The notes: generated from the letters alone by a model not told the origin. Positions 14,329 through 23,799 are shown, counted from the stretch's first letter. The stretch: DNA of 64,000 nucleotides from Thalassospira profundimaris WP0211 (GCF_000300275.1 NZ_AMRN01000012.1:62001-126000); one strand, 5' to 3'. A program made the numbers and translations.

Positions 14329-17300
14329 CCAGTTTCCGGATTGATGGCGGTACCCTGATTGACCGCAATGATGTGCGCCGCTTTACCTTTAATGGCGAAG
14401 TACTCACTGGCTTTGGTGGCGATACGGTTGCATCAAGCCTGTTGGCCAATGGCAAGCAGTTGGTTGGCCGTAGTTTCAAATATCACCGACCACGCGGCAT
14501 CCTGACCGCCGGGGCTGCGGAACCCAACGCGCTTCTGACCATCGGGCGGGACGGGCGGCGTGATCCCAACACCCGTGCGACCATGGCGGAACTGTTTGAT
14601 GGGCTTGAAGCCAGGTCGCAGAACTGCTGGCCGAATGTCAATTTTGATATCGGGGCGGCCAATGGGTTGCTTGGGCCGCTTTTAGGCGCCGGGTTCTATT
14701 ACAAGACATTCATGTGGCCAGCCGCCTTTTGGGAAAAGGTCTATGAACCGCTGATCCGCAAGGCTGCCGGTTTGGGGCGGGCAAGCTATGACCCCGATCC
14801 GGGCTATTACGAAAAATGCTGGGCACATTGCGATCTTCTGGTGATTGGGGCAGGGCCAGCTGGGCTTGCCGCTGCCCTGACGGCTGGGCGGGCCGGTGTG
14901 CGCGTGATCATTGCCGATGAAGGAGTGCAACTTGGCGGCGGTTTGATCGCCGAAGGAAGCCCGGTGGGTGGTAAGCCGGCCGACGCGGTGCTTGCCGATA
15001 TCATTGGTGAATTGCACGCCCTTTCCAATGTCGAAATCAAAAAACGCACAACCGTTTTTGCCGCCTATGATGATCAGGTGTTTGGCGCGGTCGAACGGGT
15101 GCAAAAGCATCTGCCCGAAGGCGAGATCAACCCGCACCGTGCGATGGAACGTCTTTGGCGCATCGTCGCGCGCCAAGTGGTGCTGGCGACCGGGGCGGAA
15201 GAGCGTCCGATTGTCTTTGGTGGCAATGATCGCCCGGGTGTCATGATGGCCGGTGCCATGCGCACCTATTTGAATGCCTATGGCGTAGCACCGGGCAAAC
15301 GGGTGGCGTTGTTTGCCAATAACAGTCAGGCCTATCAGACCGCGCTGGACCTTGAGGTACGTGGTATCGAGGTCGCCGCGATCATTGATCCGCGCACCTG
15401 CCCGAATATTGATTATGACGGTAAGGCGCGCCTGATTGCCGGTGCAATGGTGCGTGATACTGCGGGTCGCAAGGCGATCAAATCCATCACGGTCCGCCAT
15501 GATGATGGTCGTGATGAAGTTATCGCGGTGGATGCCCTTGGCGTATCAGGCGGCTATAGCCCGATTGTGCATCTGGCCTGCCATCGTGGAGGCAAACCTG
15601 TCTGGTCGGACGCGCATGTCGGTTTCATGCCGCCGGAAAATACCGATGGCATGACGCCCTGCGGGGCGGTTGCCGGAAAAGCTGGCATTGCTGACTGTTT
15701 TGCAGACGGCGGTGTTGCCGCCGTCAAGGCGTTGGCGGAACTGGGTGTGATGGGCGAGGCCGCATCACTTCCGGGTGTCGAGCAGACCGCGGAAACAGTC
15801 GATCATATCCAGCCGGTCTGGCATGTCGCTTCGACCAAGGGCAAGGCGTTTGTTGACTTCCAGAATGACGTCGCGGCGTCTGACATTACCCTTGCCATGC
15901 GCGAAGGCTATGATCATGTAGAACTTGCCAAACGTTATACCACCAACGGCATGGCGACTGATCAAGGCAAGACATCGAATGTGAATGCCATTGGCATTCT
16001 GGCCGAGAACAAGGGTGTTTCGCCCGGCGAAATCGGTACAACAACCTTCCGTCCGTTTTACACGCCAGTATCTTTCGGTGCGCTGGTCGGGGCGTCCAAG
16101 GGAATGGATTTTCAGCCAGTGCGCAAATCACCGCTGCATGGTTGGGCAGGGCGCAATGGTGCTAAGTTCGTAGAAACCGGGCTTTGGTACCGATCCAGCT
16201 GGTTCCCCAAGGATGGCGAGACCTTCTGGCGTGATAGCGTGGACCGTGAAGTCAATACCGTGCGAACCAAGGTCGGTATCTGTGATGTGTCCACCCTTGG
16301 CAAGATCGAGATTTTTGGTGCTGATGCGGCAGAGTTCCTGAACCGGGTTTATTGCAATGCCTTCCTGAAACTGCCGGTGGGCAAGGCGCGCTATGGCATC
16401 ATGCTGCGCGAGGATGGCTTTGTGTATGATGACGGCACGACAAGTTGTCTTGGCGGAAATCATTACTTCATGACGACGACGACGGCCCTTGCCGCCGGGG
16501 TTTTGACCCATCTGGAATTCTGTGCGCAGGTGCTGTGGCCGGAGTTGGATGTCCGTTTGGCGTCGGCGACCGACCAATGGGCCCAGATGGCGATTGCCGG
16601 GCCCAGGTCGCGTGAGGTGCTGTCCAAAATCATTGATGATGATATCTCGAACGAGGCATTCCCGTTCCTGGCTGCGCGCGAAGTGTCGATGTTTGGGGGA
16701 CGCCTGAAGGGGCGGTTGTTCCGAATTTCGTTCTCGGGCGAGCTCGCCTATGAAATCGCGGTGCCTGCCGGATATGGCGAGAGCGTTGCTGATGCGGTCA
16801 TGGCTGCCGGGGAAGAATTCGGCATCACGCCATACGGCACCGAGACCCTTGGCGTGATGCGGATTGAAAAGGGCCATGTCACCCACGCTGAAATTAACGG
16901 CACAGTCACACCTGCCGATCTGGGCATGGGCAGGATGGTGTCAGCCAAGAAGGATGACTTTATCGGCCGGGTAATGAACCTGCGTGAAGGGCTGGTTGAT
17001 CCAGATCGTCCAGCACTGGTCGGGATCAAGCCGAAATCACCGTCTGACAAGTTCGCCACCGGATCGCACATTCTTAATCCCGGTGAAGACGTCAGTCTTG
17101 CCAATGATCAGGGCTATGTCACCTCGATGTGTCATTCACCGACACTGGGGCATGCGATTGGTTTGGCGCTGGTTAAAAACGGCCCCAAACGTCATGGCGA
17201 GGAAGTTGTTATCTGGAATGGTCTGGCCGGAACAACTGTCACCGGCATCCTGTGCAATCCTGCCTTTGTCGATCCAGAAAATGAGAAACTCCATGCGTGA
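14325..17300 (+). CDS. soxA: Sarcosine oxidase alpha subunit
   Basis: 991 residues, the usual length. Domain order: an N-terminal ferredoxin-like fold (GDTVASSLLANG, GRSFKYHRPRG), an NAD-binding Rossmann domain (LLVIGAGPAGLAAAL near residue 170), and a C-terminal GcvT-type folate domain from about residue 600 (SFSGELAYEIAVPAGYG). The folate domain accepts the methyl carbon of sarcosine. It overlaps soxD and soxG on either side, so the four subunits are translationally coupled. In this locus it may serve betaine or dimethylglycine breakdown as well as amine metabolism. Confidence 0.95.
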   Translation: MTSFRIDGGTLIDRNDVRRFTFNGEVLTGFGGDTVASSLLANGKQLVGRSFKYHRPRGILTAGAAEPNALLTIGRDGRRDPNTRATMAELFDGLEARSQNCWPNVNFDIGAANGLLGPLLGAGFYYKTFMWPAAFWEKVYEPLIRKAAGLGRASYDPDPGYYEKCWAHCDLLVIGAGPAGLAAALTAGRAGVRVIIADEGVQLGGGLIAEGSPVGGKPADAVLADIIGELHALSNVEIKKRTTVFAAYDDQVFGAVERVQKHLPEGEINPHRAMERLWRIVARQVVLATGAEERPIVFGGNDRPGVMMAGAMRTYLNAYGVAPGKRVALFANNSQAYQTALDLEVRGIEVAAIIDPRTCPNIDYDGKARLIAGAMVRDTAGRKAIKSITVRHDDGRDEVIAVDALGVSGGYSPIVHLACHRGGKPVWSDAHVGFMPPENTDGMTPCGAVAGKAGIADCFADGGVAAVKALAELGVMGEAASLPGVEQTAETVDHIQPVWHVASTKGKAFVDFQNDVAASDITLAMREGYDHVELAKRYTTNGMATDQGKTSNVNAIGILAENKGVSPGEIGTTTFRPFYTPVSFGALVGASKGMDFQPVRKSPLHGWAGRNGAKFVETGLWYRSSWFPKDGETFWRDSVDREVNTVRTKVGICDVSTLGKIEIFGADAAEFLNRVYCNAFLKLPVGKARYGIMLREDGFVYDDGTTSCLGGNHYFMTTTTALAAGVLTHLEFCAQVLWPELDVRLASATDQWAQMAIAGPRSREVLSKIIDDDISNEAFPFLAAREVSMFGGRLKGRLFRISFSGELAYEIAVPAGYGESVADAVMAAGEEFGITPYGTETLGVMRIEKGHVTHAEINGTVTPADLGMGRMVSAKKDDFIGRVMNLREGLVDPDRPALVGIKPKSPSDKFATGSHILNPGEDVSLANDQGYVTSMCHSPTLGHAIGLALVKNGPKRHGEEVVIWNGLAGTTVTGILCNPAFVDPENEKLHA

Positions 17301-17835
17301 TTATCCATTGGAAAACCGTGGCGCATTTCCGCCCCACGTCGCGGCGGGTGCCGGTGCGTCGATCAGTCTCGCCCCGGTGAAAGGTGGCTTTGTGATCCAT
17401 TTGCTGGGCGATGCCAAAAGCGATGAAGCGGCCCTGAAGAAGGCGCTTGCAAAGATTGCCCCGGAGCTTGGTGCGGATGTGCGCAAGTCCGCGCCAAATC
17501 AGTGGTTCTGGGTGGGGGATGCGGATGTTTCTTCTGACCGGCTGACGGAAATTCAGGCGGGGCTACCCAGCCAATTTGCACTGGCCGATCAGACGCACGG
17601 GCGGGTGCGCATGAGGTTGTCCGGGCCATCATCACGCACAGTTCTGGCCAAGGGCACCATGGTCGATCTGTCAGCCGATCTGTTCGCCATCGGTCAGTCG
17701 GCCATGACCCAGATTGGGCACATCGGGGCAATGATCACCCGCATCGAAGATGACAGTTTCGAGCTGATTGTTTTGCGCAGCTTTGCCGGCAGCCTGTGGG
17801 ACGAATTGAACCATATGGCGGCCGAGTTCCGCTAA
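17293..17835 (+). CDS. soxG: Sarcosine oxidase gamma subunit
   Basis: 180 residues, starting at an ATG that overlaps the soxA stop by 8 bases. SoxG is a truncated GcvT-like protein. Here the RVRMRLSGPSSRTVLAKG and TQIGHIGAMITRIEDDSFELIVLRSFAGSLWDEL segments are recognisable. It is a structural subunit at the alpha-beta interface. Last gene of the operon; the convergent argE stop follows after 5 bases with no obvious terminator. Confidence 0.92.
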   Translation: MRDYPLENRGAFPPHVAAGAGASISLAPVKGGFVIHLLGDAKSDEAALKKALAKIAPELGADVRKSAPNQWFWVGDADVSSDRLTEIQAGLPSQFALADQTHGRVRMRLSGPSSRTVLAKGTMVDLSADLFAIGQSAMTQIGHIGAMITRIEDDSFELIVLRSFAGSLWDELNHMAAEFR

Positions 17836-17840
17836 GCCGG

Positions 17841-19019
17841 TTACTTGACCAAAACCGCCAGAAGCTTATCGAGGAACACTTCGCAACGGCCCAACTGATC
17901 AAGTTCGATGAATTCGTCGGGCTTGTGGGCCTGTTCGATACTGCCCGGGCCGCAGACCACGGTTGGAATATCGCCAAGGGCCGAAAATGCGCCGGCCTCT
18001 GTGCCGAAGCTGACCTTGCCGGTGGTGTTGGCACCCGTGAGCGCCATGACAAGTTTGGTGACTTCTTCGTCATCGCCGGTGGCAAGGCCCGGCATATCGG
18101 AAACCACTTCAACCTCGATGCCTACATCGTCGTAAATCTCGCGCATTTCGGGTTCAAGGGTATTTTCGATGTAATCGTAAATCTTGGCTTTAAGTGCTTC
18201 GCGATCGTCATTGGGCAGATTGCGGAATTCAAAATCGACAAAGCAATTCTGCGGAATGATGTTGAGCTGTGTGCCACCCTTGATCACACCGGTATGGAAG
18301 GTGGTGTGGTTTGGCTCAAACTCGTCATCATGCGGGCCGTTTTCGCGGCATTCACGGCCAAGCTTACGCAGGAACACCACCAGTTCGGCGGCAAATTCAA
18401 CCGCATTGACCCCTTCGCGCGGCAACGACGAGTGCCCCGAACGACCGGTGAAATGTGCACGGGCAGAAAATTTGCCCTTGTGCTGGGTGATGACCTTCAT
18501 CTCGGTCGGTTCTCCAACGATGCACATGGCCGGTTTGTGTGGCAGGTTGTTGATCGCCTCGACCAGGCTTGGCACACCCAGACAGCCAACTTCTTCGTCA
18601 TAGGTGAAAGCCAGATGGATCGGCACCCGAAGGTTGGCGTTCTTGAAAGTTTCCGCCTTGGCCAGAAGGCAGGCCAGAAAACCCTTCATGTCGCACGATC
18701 CGCGGCCATAAAGCTTTTCGTTGCGGATATCAATCTCGTAGGGATCAGACGCCCAGTTCTGGCCTTCGGTCGGGACCACGTCACTGTGGCCTGACAGGAT
18801 CACACCACCCGCAACGTTCGGGCCGATGGTGGCATAAAGGTTGGCCTTGGTATCCGTCGGGTCGCGCACAACCAGCGTGTCATAGCCCAAACCATCCAGG
18901 AATGCCTTTACCTCGTCAATCAGCGCCAGATTGGGCGTCATGCTGACGGATTGATGGCGGATCAGTTTGCGGCACCATTGAATGGTGTTTTCTGACGGGG
19001 CAAGTGCGGCGGTGGTCAT
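17841..19019 (-). CDS. argE: Acetylornithine deacetylase
   Basis: 392 residues of the M20 metallopeptidase family. Zinc ligands and catalytic residues are in [19 protein letters not shown], the DEEVGC glutamate pair, GEPTEM and the late [14 protein letters not shown] histidine. ArgE removes acetate from N-acetylornithine in arginine synthesis; the GEPTEM and AHKPDEF signatures favour ArgE over DapE. The start overlaps the nadK stop by 4 bases, so the two are coupled. Confidence 0.88.
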   Translation of the reverse strand: MTTAALAPSENTIQWCRKLIRHQSVSMTPNLALIDEVKAFLDGLGYDTLVVRDPTDTKANLYATIGPNVAGGVILSGHSDVVPTEGQNWASDPYEIDIRNEKLYGRGSCDMKGFLACLLAKAETFKNANLRVPIHLAFTYDEEVGCLGVPSLVEAINNLPHKPAMCIVGEPTEMKVITQHKGKFSARAHFTGRSGHSSLPREGVNAVEFAAELVVFLRKLGRECRENGPHDDEFEPNHTTFHTGVIKGGTQLNIIPQNCFVDFEFRNLPNDDREALKAKIYDYIENTLEPEMREIYDDVGIEVEVVSDMPGLATGDDEEVTKLVMALTGANTTGKVSFGTEAGAFSALGDIPTVVCGPGSIEQAHKPDEFIELDQLGRCEVFLDKLLAVLVK

Positions 19020-19783
19020 TCGACGAATTGTTCCTTGAGGATACGTTCTTCAAGATTGTGTTCCGGATCAAATAGCAGCTTGATTTTCATGCTGCGGTCT
19101 TCACGGATTTTCACGCTCGAGACATCGCGAACCTCGGTATAGTCGGCAACGGCCGAAACCGGGCGCTTTTCGGGGTTCTCGATCTGGAAGACAACTTCTG
19201 CGCCATGGGGCAAAAGTGCGCCACGCCAACGACGCGGGCGAAACGGACTGATCGGGGTAAGGGCTAACAACCCGCTTCCCATCGGCAGGATCGGACCATG
19301 TGCCGACAGGTTATAGGCCGTACTGCCGGCTGGCGTGCAGACAAGCGCGCCATCGCAAACCAGTTCGGCCAGACGTTCAACGCCATCAACCTTGATACGC
19401 AGTTTAGCGGCCTGACGGGTTTCACGCAAAAGCGACACTTCATTGATTGCCAGCGCACACAGGCTTTCGCCCGAAACGGTGTGGGCTTCCATCTGAAGCG
19501 GGTGCAGCTCGACCGTCTGGGCCTCTGCGATGCGGTCGGTCAAATTCATTTCGCGGAATTCATTCATCAGAAATCCGACCGTGCCCCGGTTCATGCCATA
19601 GATCGGCACCTTGCGGCCCATATAACGGTGCAGGGTTTCCAGCATGAACCCGTCGCCGCCAAGGGCTACGATCACGTCGGCCTTGTCGGGCGCAATGTGG
19701 CCGTATCTGTGTTTTAGCCGATACATCGCATCCTGTGCGATTTTGGTTTCGGCTGCAACGAAGGCGATGGAATCAAGCTGCAT
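19016..19783 (-). CDS. nadK: NAD kinase
   Basis: About 255 residues. [17 protein letters not shown] holds the GGDG phosphate-binding motif, and [14 protein letters not shown] and [17 protein letters not shown] are the other NadK signatures. It phosphorylates NAD+ to NADP+. The frame continues upstream to 19861, but the ATG at 19783 ([13 protein letters not shown]) matches the usual NadK N-terminus. It is transcribed with argE. Confidence 0.93.
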   Translation of the reverse strand: MQLDSIAFVAAETKIAQDAMYRLKHRYGHIAPDKADVIVALGGDGFMLETLHRYMGRKVPIYGMNRGTVGFLMNEFREMNLTDRIAEAQTVELHPLQMEAHTVSGESLCALAINEVSLLRETRQAAKLRIKVDGVERLAELVCDGALVCTPAGSTAYNLSAHGPILPMGSGLLALTPISPFRPRRWRGALLPHGAEVVFQIENPEKRPVSAVADYTEVRDVSSVKIREDRSMKIKLLFDPEHNLEERILKEQFVE

Positions 19784-19996
19784 CTTCGATCCAACGGATG
19801 TTTGGGGCTCGCCCGAAAGGGCATGGCCGAACAATAGAGTACGCTTTGCACTGAATTGCAAGGGGCTGCGTGATGTTCGTCCCCATGCGGATGTTTTGAC
19901 TAAACACCAGTATGATTGACGGCACGAAAAAAACAGTGGAACCTGAAAGTTACGGGTTCCAATCCCCGGTTCAAATCAAAAAAACAGAACGGCGCG

Positions 19997-20731
19997 ATGT
20001 CAAAAGAACCATTCAGCTTCTCTGCCGCCCTTTCCCGCATTTCACGTCCTGATGAAGGTCATGACGATGATGTGCTGGAAGTCGGCGAAAGCATGGAGCT
20101 TGATGGTGCGTCCGAAACAGCACTCGTCCCCAAAAGGATCCGCAACCCGGATGCCACCCGTCAGAAGCTTCTGGACGCGGCGTTTGGCGAAATCCGCCGG
20201 GCCGGGTTCGGCGGGGCGTCAATCAGCAACATCCTTGAACAAAGCGGCTGTACGAAAGGTGCGCTTTATCACCACTTTTCCGGCAAGGCCAAACTGATCA
20301 ACGCCGTGATCGAGGAATGCCTGCCGGGCTATGTTGACGAGGTCTGGCTGGATGATCTCGAAGGGGCAGAGGATATATTGCCCGTGTTGATGGGGCAGGT
20401 GGATCGATTGGGCAGTGAAAATGCACCGGCAATGCTGGCCGGCGGATGTCCCTTGGCGCGTCTGGCATCCGGTGCCGGGGAACTTGATGAAAGCCTGCGC
20501 AAGCGTATTGACGGTGTTTACCGGTATTGGCGGCGCGGGCTTGCGTCCCGCATTGGCAAGGCGCAGTTCGACAAGACTGTGCGCACCGATATTGAACCCT
20601 CGGCCGTTGCGGAATTCATCATTGCCGCCCTGCACGGGTTCCTGACCCGCCCGCCTGCCTTGCGTAATCTGGAAACCCAGGATTCATTCGCGCGCGAATT
20701 TGCCCGCTATCTCAATAATCTTCGGCCTTGA
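19997..20731 (+). CDS. TetR family regulator with N-terminal extension
   Basis: About 244 residues. A TetR helix-turn-helix lies near residues 48-95 (RQKLLDAAFGEIRRAGFGGASISNILEQSGCTKGALYHHFSGKAKL). It is preceded by an acidic, probably disordered extension. The C-terminal ligand domain ends with a segment typical of TetR_C proteins. No good ribosome site precedes 19997; the frame is open back to 19916. The gene sits head to tail before the rhodanese gene, 170 bases away, so control of the sulfur module is possible. Ligand unknown. Confidence 0.75.
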   Translation: MSKEPFSFSAALSRISRPDEGHDDDVLEVGESMELDGASETALVPKRIRNPDATRQKLLDAAFGEIRRAGFGGASISNILEQSGCTKGALYHHFSGKAKLINAVIEECLPGYVDEVWLDDLEGAEDILPVLMGQVDRLGSENAPAMLAGGCPLARLASGAGELDESLRKRIDGVYRYWRRGLASRIGKAQFDKTVRTDIEPSAVAEFIIAALHGFLTRPPALRNLETQDSFAREFARYLNNLRP

Positions 20732-20800
20732 TCAGACTTAATAGCTAAAGCCCTTCGTTCTGAATTGCGCGGCACGTAGATTATTGTGCTGCTAGCCATT

Positions 20801-20862
20801 AATACAAACTATAAATGTAATATAGATTGTATTGACATTTATTTGTGATGAATTAGGTATAT
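20801..20862 (+). promoter_or_regulatory. Candidate sigma-70 promoter of the sulfur module with inverted repeat
   Basis: TTGACA at 20831-20836, followed 17 bases later by AGGTAT (or TATATT at 20857-20862), lies 40-70 bases before the rhodanese start. An inverted repeat AATACAA-N18-TTGTATT (20801-20832) overlaps the -35 box, which would suit a repressor. Which protein binds is unknown. Confidence 0.5.
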
Positions 20863-20902
20863 TGCACAAAATCATGATGAATTGATCATTGGAGACAGCC
20901 CC

Positions 20903-21826
20903 ATGCGTTCCCTTATCCTTTCTGCCGTTGCGGCGGTCACTTTTGCCTTTGCGGGCAGTGCTGCGCAGGCGGAACGTCTTACCGAAAAGCCGCTGGTTGA
21001 TGCCAACTGGGTTGCGGACAATCTTGATAACCCGTCGATGGTTGTTGTTGATATCCGCTCGCTTACCAAGGACGGCAACCCTTATGAAGCTGGCCACATT
21101 CCGGGTGCGGTCTTTGCGCCTTATGGCAAGTTTGGCTGGCGGGCAAAAGTCAATGATGTGGTTGGTATGCTGCCGCCGGTTGATGTGATTTCTAAACGCA
21201 TCGGTGCACTTGGCATCGACAATGACAAACAGGTTGTTGTCGTTCCGGCAGGCCAGAACAGCTCCGACTTCGGTTCTGCCACCCGCGTTTACTGGACCTT
21301 CAAGGTGCTTGGTCATGACGCGGTTACCATCCTTGATGGTGGTCAGCGCGCCTGGCTTGCCGCGGACAAGGAAGTCTCGACCGATCCGGTCGTGCCAAAG
21401 GCCGTTGCGTTCAATGCCAATTTCCGTCCGGAACTTGTTGCGACCGCCGATGATGTTGCCAAGGCGCGTGCAGAGGGTGTTGCACTTGTCGATGCCCGTC
21501 CGGTTTCGCAGTTCAAGGGCGAAGCAAAAAGCGGTGTTGTCGCCCGTCCGGGTGCCGTTCCGGGGGCGAAAAACATTCCGCAGTCAAAGTTTTATAACGA
21601 TCAGGATGGTGCCTTTGTCGCGGCTGACGTGATCGAAAACCTTGTGGCAGATGCAGGTGTTTCCAAGGACAGCAAGGAAATCACCTATTGCAATACCGGT
21701 CACTGGGCATCGGTCGCATGGTTTGGCCTTTCCGAAGTGATGGGCAACAAGAACACGGCGATGTATGATGGCTCCATGACCGAATGGGCGGCGGATCCGA
21801 ACCGTGAAATGGTGATCCCGGAATAA
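20903..21826 (+). CDS. Periplasmic tandem rhodanese (thiosulfate sulfurtransferase-like)
   Basis: 307 residues with a Sec signal peptide (MRSLILSAVAAVTFAFAGSA then a likely AQA cut site). Two rhodanese domains follow: residues about 30-145 and 165-300. Only the second has the catalytic cysteine, in YCNTGHWASVAWF; the first domain has VVVVPAGQNSS where the cysteine loop would be, the usual inactive-active arrangement. It transfers sulfane sulfur, from thiosulfate or persulfide, to an acceptor in the periplasm. The start at 20903 has GGAGA nine bases upstream. It is followed by a YeeE/YedE permease and a poly-cysteine protein. Confidence 0.9.
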   Translation: MRSLILSAVAAVTFAFAGSAAQAERLTEKPLVDANWVADNLDNPSMVVVDIRSLTKDGNPYEAGHIPGAVFAPYGKFGWRAKVNDVVGMLPPVDVISKRIGALGIDNDKQVVVVPAGQNSSDFGSATRVYWTFKVLGHDAVTILDGGQRAWLAADKEVSTDPVVPKAVAFNANFRPELVATADDVAKARAEGVALVDARPVSQFKGEAKSGVVARPGAVPGAKNIPQSKFYNDQDGAFVAADVIENLVADAGVSKDSKEITYCNTGHWASVAWFGLSEVMGNKNTAMYDGSMTEWAADPNREMVIPE

Positions 21827-21867
21827 CCGGATAACCATACGGCTCCCACCAGCCGCGAACATTCTGG

Positions 21868-21898
21868 ACGGAACCGGGCAGCCGGTTCCGTTTTCATT
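21868..21898 (+). terminator. Terminator between the rhodanese and YeeE genes
   Basis: ACGGAACCGG and CCGGTTCCGT form a perfect 10-bp stem with a 4-base loop, followed by TTTCATTT. It stands in front of the YeeE gene, so that gene depends on read-through or has its own promoter. Confidence 0.75.
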
Positions 21899-21931
21899 TA
21901 GATATCTGATTTCAGGTTATTGAGCCTCACC

Positions 21932-23143
21932 ATGTCTGAAACGACCTTAAAAGCAAATCCGGTAACACCGGGTTTCACCTTTGACAAAGGACCGGCTGCC
22001 ATCACCGCTGTCCTGTTTGTCCTTGTCGGTATCGCAATTTCACAGGCCGTCGATCTTAAACAGGCCGTGCTTTATGGCCTTGGCGGATTGCTTGGCATTG
22101 CGCTTTATCATGCGTCCTTCGGTTTCACCGGCGGTTGGCGCCGCTTTTCGGTTGAAAAGCGCGGCCGTGCCTTGCGTGCGCAGCTTTTGATGATCGGGGT
22201 TGCGGCGGCGGCCTTTATCCCGTTGCTGGCGCTTGGCAATCCGTTTGGCGGATCGGTCGTTGGGGCGGTTGCGCCTGTCGGCATGTCGGTGCTGATCGGG
22301 GCGTTTTTGTTTGGGCTTGGCATGCAGCTTGGCGGGGGCTGTGGTTCTGGCACCTTGTTCACCGTTGGTGGCGGCAGTGCGCGCATGCTGGTCACGCTCG
22401 TGTTCTTTATTATTGGTGCGGTGATCGGCACGGCCCATCTGCCGATGTGGCTTGAGCTGCCCTCCTTGCCGCCGATGAGCCTTGGTCGTGAATATGGCAT
22501 TGGTGGCGGTCTTGCCGTGACGTTTGGTGGTCTGGCGCTGGTGGCGTTGCTGACCGTGTTCGTTGAAAAGCGCGCCCATGGCGGGTTGGAAGTTGTTTCA
22601 ACGGCACCGCGCGAAGGTCTGGCGCGTTTCATCCATGGTCCCTGGCCGATGATCTGGACCGGCTTGCTTTTGGCCGGGCTTAATGTTGCGACGCTTCTGA
22701 TTGCAGGCCATCCGTGGTCGATCACCTTTGGCTTTGGCCTTTGGGGCGCAAAGATCGCGCAGGTCATTGGTGTTCCGGTTGAAACCTGGGAATTCTGGAA
22801 CTGGGCTGGTCCGGCGCGTGCGCTTGGTAATTCGGTCCTGCAGGATAATACCTCGGTTATGAATTTCGGCATCGTGATCGGGGCGGCGTTTGCCGCAGCC
22901 CTTGCCGGCAAGTTCGCACCCAAGGTTTCTGTTCCGGTTGCATCCCTTATCGCGGCCGCCATTGGCGGGCTTTTGATGGGTTATGGTGCGCGTCTGGCGT
23001 TTGGCTGCAACATTGGCGCGTTCTTTAGCGGGATCGCCTCGGGCAGTGTGCATGGTTGGCTGTGGTTTGTGCTGGCCTTTGCCGGCAGTTGGATTGGCAT
23101 TGCGTTGCGTCCTGTCTTTGGAATGGATGGTTTCCGGAAATGA
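21932..23143 (+). CDS. YeeE/YedE family sulfur (thiosulfate) permease
   Basis: 403 residues, about ten membrane helices. It contains the duplicated Sulf_transp signature: GMQLGGGCGSGTLFTVGGGS in the first half and YGARLAFGCNIGAFFSGIAS in the second, each with the pore cysteine. Family members TsuA/YeeE import thiosulfate; others handle persulfide-level sulfur. With a periplasmic rhodanese before it and a poly-cysteine protein overlapping its end by 4 bases, uptake or relay of reduced sulfur is likely. The exact substrate is not shown by sequence. Confidence 0.9.
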   Translation: MSETTLKANPVTPGFTFDKGPAAITAVLFVLVGIAISQAVDLKQAVLYGLGGLLGIALYHASFGFTGGWRRFSVEKRGRALRAQLLMIGVAAAAFIPLLALGNPFGGSVVGAVAPVGMSVLIGAFLFGLGMQLGGGCGSGTLFTVGGGSARMLVTLVFFIIGAVIGTAHLPMWLELPSLPPMSLGREYGIGGGLAVTFGGLALVALLTVFVEKRAHGGLEVVSTAPREGLARFIHGPWPMIWTGLLLAGLNVATLLIAGHPWSITFGFGLWGAKIAQVIGVPVETWEFWNWAGPARALGNSVLQDNTSVMNFGIVIGAAFAAALAGKFAPKVSVPVASLIAAAIGGLLMGYGARLAFGCNIGAFFSGIASGSVHGWLWFVLAFAGSWIGIALRPVFGMDGFRK

Positions 23144-23799
23144 GCGAGAAAAACACACTCCTGTTTGGTGCGGTCTTCCTTGCGGCAACTGGTGCCGTTG
23201 CGCTTGATCACTACAGCCACACCGCAAACATCTCGGCCGTTGCCAATCCGGCCCCGGCCAAACTTCCGGCAGCGGGCAGTAACCCGTGCGCTGCCAATCC
23301 TTGTGCCGCAAACCCCTGCGGGGCCAACCCGTGTGCCGCGAACCCATGTGCAGCAAACCCGTGTTCAGCCAACCCATGCGGGGCTGGCTATAACCCGTGC
23401 GGTGCGAATCCATGTGGTGCGGGCTATAATCCTTGTTCGGCAAGCCCGTGTGGTGCCAATCCGTGCGCGGCCTACAACCCGTGTGCGGCAGGAAACCCTT
23501 GCAGTCCTTCCAGTCCGTGCGGTGGTTTTAACCCCTGCGGTGTGCGATCAGCTAACCCTTGCGCGGCTGCGCCATGCAGCGCCAATCCCTGCGCCGCATT
23601 CAATCCGTGCGCTGCTTCCAACCCATGTGCGGCAGGAAACCCGTGTGCCGCTTATAACCCGTGTGCTGCGTCGCCCTGTGTTGCCTCGCCCTGTGCCGCA
23701 TCTCCGTGTGCGCCAGCGGCAAGTAACCCATGTGCCGCCAGCAATCCTTGTGCGGCCTATAATCCGTGCGGGGCAGGGAACCCGTGTGCGGCATATTGA
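23140..23799 (+). CDS. Membrane-anchored Pro-Cys repeat protein
   Basis: 219 residues. A short N-terminus and one hydrophobic helix (residues 7-22, LLFGAVFLAATGAVAL) serve as signal or anchor. From residue 48 to the end the chain is an array of about 30 units of the form (N/S)PC followed by AA, GA, SA, AAY, GAGY or similar. There are 30 cysteines, all preceded by proline, and none elsewhere. It starts on the last codons of the YeeE gene (ATGA overlap), so it is translationally coupled. I know of no assigned function; sulfane-sulfur storage or relay, metal binding, or a cross-linked envelope protein are possibilities. Confidence 0.85.
   Translation: MSEKNTLLFGAVFLAATGAVALDHYSHTANISAVANPAPAKLPAAGSNPCAANPCAANPCGANPCAANPCAANPCSANPCGAGYNPCGANPCGAGYNPCSASPCGANPCAAYNPCAAGNPCSPSSPCGGFNPCGVRSANPCAAAPCSANPCAAFNPCAASNPCAAGNPCAAYNPCAASPCVASPCAASPCAPAASNPCAASNPCAAYNPCGAGNPCAAY
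23281..23796 (+). repeat. Coding tandem repeat, AAYCCNTGY-based units
   Basis: About 30 units of 12-24 bases encode the NPC repeats. Neighbouring units differ mostly at third codon positions (AACCCG, AATCCT, AACCCC, AACCCA; TGC and TGT), so the array is not a fresh slippage product. The protein sequence has been kept while the DNA drifted. Confidence 0.9.

Noticed and set aside
19938..19980. tRNA-like stretch with GGTTCAAATC and a GGAACC/GGTTCC hairpin
   Set aside because: No acceptor stem, D-arm or anticodon arm can be built around it. It lies just upstream of a TetR gene and is taken as chance similarity.
23281..23796. Repeat array resembling a CRISPR or variable-number repeat
   Set aside because: Units are short, irregular in length and lie in a single open frame encoding NPC repeats, without spacers or cas genes. 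The long reading frames on the other strand and in other frames over it are products of the same composition.
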